Positions 60,444-64,000 of a stretch of 64,000 nt of DNA are shown here, one piece after another. The position numbers and the translations under genes were made by a program. Position 1 is the first letter of the stretch, and each line of letters starts with the position of its first letter. Source of the DNA: CAYSPG01 sp964432885 (lineage in GTDB: Bacteria; Bacteroidota; Bacteroidia; AKYH767-A; OLB10); the NCBI GenBank assembly GCA_964432885.1, contig CAYSPG010000003.1, positions 1 through 64,000 of the forward strand, given 5' to 3'. The notes beneath the pieces are model-generated. The model saw nothing but the letters and a program-made list of their open reading frames with translations, made no database searches and was not told the DNA's origin.

Positions 60444-61324
60444 TTATTTATTGCATTTTTCAATTCGTAAACAGAACAAAGGGTAATAAGGTTTTCTCTT
60501 TTCTTAAATTTCTTTAAACGATTGGATTCTCCTGCAACAAACAATTTTATATTCCTAAACCTTTTTAAAAGTGTTTGAATTAATAACTTATCATTCTTTT
60601 CATCATTATTTGAAACCAAAAAGAATAGAAGATAATTTGGTTTTAAATAACCCACTGCCTCTTCCAATGATTCAATTGGAACATTCGCTCCCAGGTAAGT
60701 GCTTCGATGTCTGGAATGCCGAATTATATAATTTGACATCAGCAATCCTGTTTCGTGAAATTCATACTCAGGTAAAAACAACAACCAATTGTGTTTTGAA
60801 TCATAGTTTAGCGGAAGCATGTCAATGGATGAGTTCAGCTTTTGTTTGATAAGGTTAGTTATAAAATGTTCCTGAGCCGGGCCTATCCTGTCTGCGGACC
60901 ACATTATTCCTAGTCGTTGCAAGGCAGGGTATAATACTTTTACATAGGCATCTTCCAATTGATAATTTATTACTGCACGTGAAAAAACTTTATCAAAAAG
61001 CGATTCATCATAAACTAGTGCCGCAGCCACAAATTGAGAAATTAATAACTCATTGTCATTTTGATTTTTGCTTTTTTCCAGCCTGTCAAACATCAAATCA
61101 TTCAAACTGGAATCAGACATTGAACACAATTCTGAAATCTTATATTCCAAGTTCATAAGACTCGCAATATTCAGTATTCGTCTCAACTGATTTCCATTGT
61201 AATAGCGAGTATTTCCTTCGCTTCTATCTGGCTTTAAAGCATCATATCTTTTTTCCCATGCTCTGATGCTATGTACATTAATGCCTGAAAAACGTTGTAA
61301 TTGAGAAATGGTGAAAGAATTCAT
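60437..61324 (-). CDS. CarH/LitR-like MerR-family B12-binding regulator
   Basis: I chose the ATG at 61324 (MNSFTISQLQRFSG), giving 295 residues; a TTG upstream is possible. The MerR helix-turn-helix (residues 1-70) has the FTISQLQRFSGINVHSIRAWEKRY signature. The B12 helical bundle holds W-x9-EH: MWSADRIGPAQEHFI. The following Rossmann domain has E-F-H-E-T-G as the lower-axial His motif (canonical D/E-x-H-x-x-G). In CarH these bind adenosylcobalamin, form dark tetramers that block carotenogenic promoters, and release DNA in light. The gene leads the crt operon, so it probably controls itself and the pathway. Confidence 0.9.
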   Translation of the reverse strand: MNSFTISQLQRFSGINVHSIRAWEKRYDALKPDRSEGNTRYYNGNQLRRILNIASLMNLEYKISELCSMSDSSLNDLMFDRLEKSKNQNDNELLISQFVAAALVYDESLFDKVFSRAVINYQLEDAYVKVLYPALQRLGIMWSADRIGPAQEHFITNLIKQKLNSSIDMLPLNYDSKHNWLLFLPEYEFHETGLLMSNYIIRHSRHRSTYLGANVPIESLEEAVGYLKPNYLLFFLVSNNDEKNDKLLIQTLLKRFRNIKLFVAGESNRLKKFKKRENLITLCSVYELKNAINNV

Positions 61325-61325
61325 T

Positions 61326-61355
61326 TGTCTAAATATAGGCAAAGATATATAGACA
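61326..61355. promoter_or_regulatory. Inverted repeat centred on the -7 element of the regulator promoter
   Basis: TGTCTAAATAT (61326-61336) and ATATATAGACA (61345-61355), 10 of 11 positions complementary, around an 8-base centre. On the minus strand the centre contains TTTG of the -7 element. A protein bound here would block the promoter. Confidence 0.6.
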
Positions 61356-61370
61356 ATATGGAATTTGCAA
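61339..61370 (-). promoter_or_regulatory. Promoter of the carotenoid operon: TTGC - 19 bases - TATCTTTGC
   Basis: Minus-strand -7 element TATCTTTGC (61339-61347) and -33 TTGC (61367-61370), with a 19-base spacing, the usual Bacteroidota range. Fifteen bases lie between the -7 element and the ATG at 61324. Confidence 0.6.
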
Positions 61371-61501
61371 TTATTATCTCTCTAAACTTTTAGTAAAAAA
61401 AATATAATTTTAAAAAGAGACCCCAAAACAAAAATTACAAACTATAATTTTATACCTTAAATTTCAAACTTATATTTTCTCTGACAACCTGGAGGCTTCT
61501 T

Positions 61502-64000
61502 TTATCTAATAAGTGCATCGTATAACGCCTGTTGTACTTTGGTGCGAACGCTAAGTTCATTTATTTTGCTATTGGTGCTTACAGGATATACCCTGTTGCT
61601 TAAAAAAACAAACACAAGGCCGGTTTGCGGGTCGGCCCAGGTGCAAGTGCCTGTAAAGCCCTGGTGGCCAAAGGTGGATGCCGAGGCGCTACGTGCACAA
61701 GGGCTTGGTTTTGTGATGTCGGCTTCGGCTTTGTCAAAAATAAAACCGCGCCTGTTGCCCTCAAAATGTGCTGACGTAAAATAATCAATAGTGGCTTTAT
61801 TAAGAAATTGCTGCCCAGCATAATTACCTCCGTTTATCAGCATTTGCATAATTACACCCGTATTTTGCGCATTGGCAAACAGGCCTGCATTGCCCGCCAC
61901 ACCGCCAAGCATGGCCGCAGCGGGGTCATGAACATAGCCCTGCAATAACTGCCTGCGAAAGGTGGTGTCGTTTTCAGTGGGTACAATATCATTTTTAGTA
62001 AACCGGCCAAGCGGGTTAAAAGCAAGGCGCGATAACCCTAGCCTTGAATAAAAATTATCGGTAACGGTTTTGTCAATGGTTTCACCGGTAATTTTTTCAA
62101 TAATGCGCTGTAGTATCAACAGCCCAAGGTCAGAGTAAACGTATTTTCCTTTTTCGCCAAGGGAAGATGCAAGTAGCTGCCTCCACATTTTGGCCGTGCA
62201 GCCAGTGTTCATGTAAAGGCTGTCGGCAACGGATATGGTGTAGTGGCCCTTTGGCTTTTTAGAAAATGCTTTTTTCGACAGCTTTCCGTTTTTATCCATG
62301 TGCGATTCGTAAAACGGTATCCACGCTTGCAGGCCTGCGCGGTGGGTAAGCATTTCGTCAATGGTTATGTTTTTTTTATTCGACTTTTTAAACTCGGGCA
62401 GGTAGTAGGATATGGGCTTGCTAACATCAAGCATGCCTTTTTCATACAACCACATGGCCGCAAGGGCAGTAGATGTTATTTTTGTAACCGAGGCAATATC
62501 GTAAAGCATATTGTTGGCAACTTTAAGGGTGCTGTCGTAAGTAGTGGTGCCATACGATTTTTGCATAAAAACTTTTCCGTTAAGGGATGCAAATACCTGG
62601 CAGCCGGGAAAAGCTTTCTTTTGAATGGCATCGTTAACAATAGAGTCAACAGCCACCAGGTTTTCTGCTTTAATACCGGTTTCTTCGGGAAGTGTGTACT
62701 TAAGCACATCAGCAACGGTGTTGGTTAATATACCATCACCTCTGTTGAAATCAGCGGTGGGTTTTACCGGCAGGGTGCCCTTGGCAGGGGCAGCGCCAAA
62801 CAAAAGTTGGGCGGTAAGGTATTGGGGAAGGTACGTGTCTTCGTAGCTTATGGTAAATGCTTTTACGCTTTGGGGTATGGCAAGTTTTGAAATGCAATAC
62901 GAATTGCCAAACAAACATACGATGGCAGCCGTTTTGTCTGAAATTTTGCGGATGGCTGTATTCATGGCATCTGTAATGCCAAAGTTGATACCTGGCTTGG
63001 TGCTGGTGTTGTGTATGCTTATAACGGTTAAATCAAAGCCGCTGAGTTTTTCCACAAGGTTATTGATGTCGGCCTCACTGGCATCTTTTGCCAACGAAAA
63101 CTTTTTGATGGCAGCAAACATTTCGGCCATTTGCTGCAGGGTGTTGTTAAGCGAATCGTTAATTGCAACAAAGGCAATTTTTTTTGATTGATAATGTGTA
63201 AGGGGAAGGGTTTGATTTTTGTTGGTTAGTACGGTAAGTGCTTTTTCATACAGTGAATAGTTTAGGTAACGCGCCCCGGGCGAATTTAAATCGGTGTAAA
63301 TGTTAGTGGTGTCAATAGGTTTAAAGTTATTTAACCCAACCCAGTGTTTAAGCATCAGTATTTTTTTTACATGGGCATTCAGTTCTTTCTCGGTTATTTT
63401 TTTGTCGGCCACCGCATTTTTAATGCGCTCAAAGGCAAGCGGAATATTTTCCGACATCAGTAAAATATCATTTCCGGCCATTAGCGCTTTTACATCGGCT
63501 TTGCCCGAATCATTGGTGTTAGCCACGCCTTTCATCATCAGCGCATCGGTAAGCACAAGTCCTTTAAAACCCAGTGCCTGTTTTAACCACCCGGTAGTAA
63601 ATTTTCGCGACAGCGATGAAACATCATTAAGTGTTGAGTCAACTTTAGGTAAATTAAGGTGTGCCATCATTACGCTGCCCACTCCGTTATCAATTAATGT
63701 TTTAAACGGAAACAACTCTACGCTGTCAATAGATGCCGAATCTTTGTCAATCACCGGCAGGGCATAGTGCGAGTCGGTATCGGTATCGCCATGTCCCGGA
63801 AAATGTTTTGCGCATGCAAGTACGTTTTCATCCTGCATACCTTTCATATAAAGCAATCCGCGATTAGCCACGATGTATTTATCATCACTAAATGAGCGTG
63901 TGCCAATAACAGGGTTTAGCGGGTTGTTGTTAATGTCAACATCAGGTGCAAAGTTCAGGTGTATGCCCATGCGCCTGCATTGCCGGCCAATTTCGCGACC
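61502..64000 (-). CDS. GH3 (NagZ-like) glycosidase fused to a beta-lactamase-class serine hydrolase (5' truncated)
   Basis: The frame is open to the window edge, so the N-terminus is missing. Residues after GREIGRQCRRMGIHLNFAPD are a glycoside hydrolase 3 barrel: KHFPGHGDTDTDSH, VGSVMMAHLNLP, and VLTDALMM at the catalytic-Asp position. A linker domain follows. The C-terminal about 390 residues are a beta-lactamase/DD-peptidase-like domain with S-V-T-K as the S-x-x-K nucleophile motif, Y-S-D as Y-x-N/D, and HQGFTGT. Fusions like this occur in Bacteroidota and suggest cell-wall recycling or remodelling: the GH3 half trims N-acetylglucosamine and the second half cuts or transfers peptides. The gene is likely exported. 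Confidence 0.9.
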   Translation of the reverse strand, partial: GREIGRQCRRMGIHLNFAPDVDINNNPLNPVIGTRSFSDDKYIVANRGLLYMKGMQDENVLACAKHFPGHGDTDTDSHYALPVIDKDSASIDSVELFPFKTLIDNGVGSVMMAHLNLPKVDSTLNDVSSLSRKFTTGWLKQALGFKGLVLTDALMMKGVANTNDSGKADVKALMAGNDILLMSENIPLAFERIKNAVADKKITEKELNAHVKKILMLKHWVGLNNFKPIDTTNIYTDLNSPGARYLNYSLYEKALTVLTNKNQTLPLTHYQSKKIAFVAINDSLNNTLQQMAEMFAAIKKFSLAKDASEADINNLVEKLSGFDLTVISIHNTSTKPGINFGITDAMNTAIRKISDKTAAIVCLFGNSYCISKLAIPQSVKAFTISYEDTYLPQYLTAQLLFGAAPAKGTLPVKPTADFNRGDGILTNTVADVLKYTLPEETGIKAENLVAVDSIVNDAIQKKAFPGCQVFASLNGKVFMQKSYGTTTYDSTLKVANNMLYDIASVTKITSTALAAMWLYEKGMLDVSKPISYYLPEFKKSNKKNITIDEMLTHRAGLQAWIPFYESHMDKNGKLSKKAFSKKPKGHYTISVADSLYMNTGCTAKMWRQLLASSLGEKGKYVYSDLGLLILQRIIEKITGETIDKTVTDNFYSRLGLSRLAFNPLGRFTKNDIVPTENDTTFRRQLLQGYVHDPAAAMLGGVAGNAGLFANAQNTGVIMQMLINGGNYAGQQFLNKATIDYFTSAHFEGNRRGFIFDKAEADITKPSPCARSASASTFGHQGFTGTCTWADPQTGLVFVFLSNRVYPVSTNSKINELSVRTKVQQALYDALIR

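Noticed and set aside
62243..63767. Long plus-strand frames at 62243-62728 and 63300-63767
   Set aside because: Both lie antisense to the GH3-beta-lactamase gene, whose motifs are clear.
1..64000. tRNA and rRNA genes
   Set aside because: Intergenic regions were read on both strands for cloverleaf ends and the TTCRANYC-type T-loop; none was convincing.

Overview
The window comes from a low-GC member of the Bacteroidota. The evidence is five proteins with type IX secretion (T9SS) C-terminal sorting domains, a PorP/SprF protein, SprB-type repeats, a TonB-dependent receptor with a CarboxypepD_reg domain, an archaeal-type GGGP synthase as found in this phylum, and several promoters with the Bacteroidota -7 element TAnnTTTG. 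It looks like a free-living aerobic or microaerobic, pigmented, non-Bacteroidales lineage (Flavobacteriales, Chitinophagales or Sphingobacteriales-like). I cannot place it more precisely. No tRNA, rRNA, CRISPR array or complete transposon was seen.

Layout. 0-8.9 kb: the 3' end of a multi-spanning membrane protein, then a minus-strand surface-polysaccharide operon (rlmH, asnB, two GT4, two GT2, asnB) in which two asparagine synthetase-like genes bracket four glycosyltransferases. 9-16.6 kb, plus strand: DUF4783 protein, nadC-yihY/brkB, a CarboxypepD_reg protein plus TonB-dependent receptor, and a di-heme cytochrome c peroxidase. 16.6-26.3 kb, minus strand: one operon for a T9SS/gliding-type module (T9SS-B PKD/SprB-repeat protein, PorP/SprF, OmpA-PD40 protein, second T9SS-B protein) that ends in a hybrid histidine kinase. 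26.5-29.4 kb: small secreted proteins and a Porin_10 barrel. 29.4-30.7 kb: folA-thyA. 30.7-33.4 kb: a repeat-bounded accessory patch. 33.4-40.5 kb: UvrD helicase, rnz, STAS protein, pyrR-pyrB and two T9SS-A proteins. 40.5-43.4 kb: a frameshifted CarboxypepD_reg/esterase gene and a methyltransferase. 43.4-49.7 kb: ribH, GGGP synthase, pnuC, a helix-hairpin-helix barrel protein and rmuC. 49.8-55.7 kb: a paralogue of the first membrane protein, then hbd, a polyprenyl-phosphate sugar transferase, a lipoprotein and a Gfo/Idh oxidoreductase. 56.1-61.3 kb: a carotenoid operon led by a CarH/LitR-like MerR-B12 regulator. 61.5 kb to the end: a GH3-beta-lactamase fusion, cut by the window edge.

Most interesting points: (1) the carotenoid operon begins with a probable B12-dependent photoreceptor that keeps the W-x9-EH and E-x-H-x-x-G signatures, and its own promoter carries an inverted repeat centred on the -7 element; (2) a palindromic genomic repeat is translated in frame inside thymidylate synthase, and a related one supplies the N-terminus of the PorP/SprF protein; (3) a GT2 gene next to an intact GT2 has lost both aspartate motifs; (4) the histidine kinase tied to the T9SS operon has intact phospho-acceptors but a degraded ATP-binding domain; (5) a frame break lies exactly on a correctly phased A_AAA_AAA slippery heptamer.
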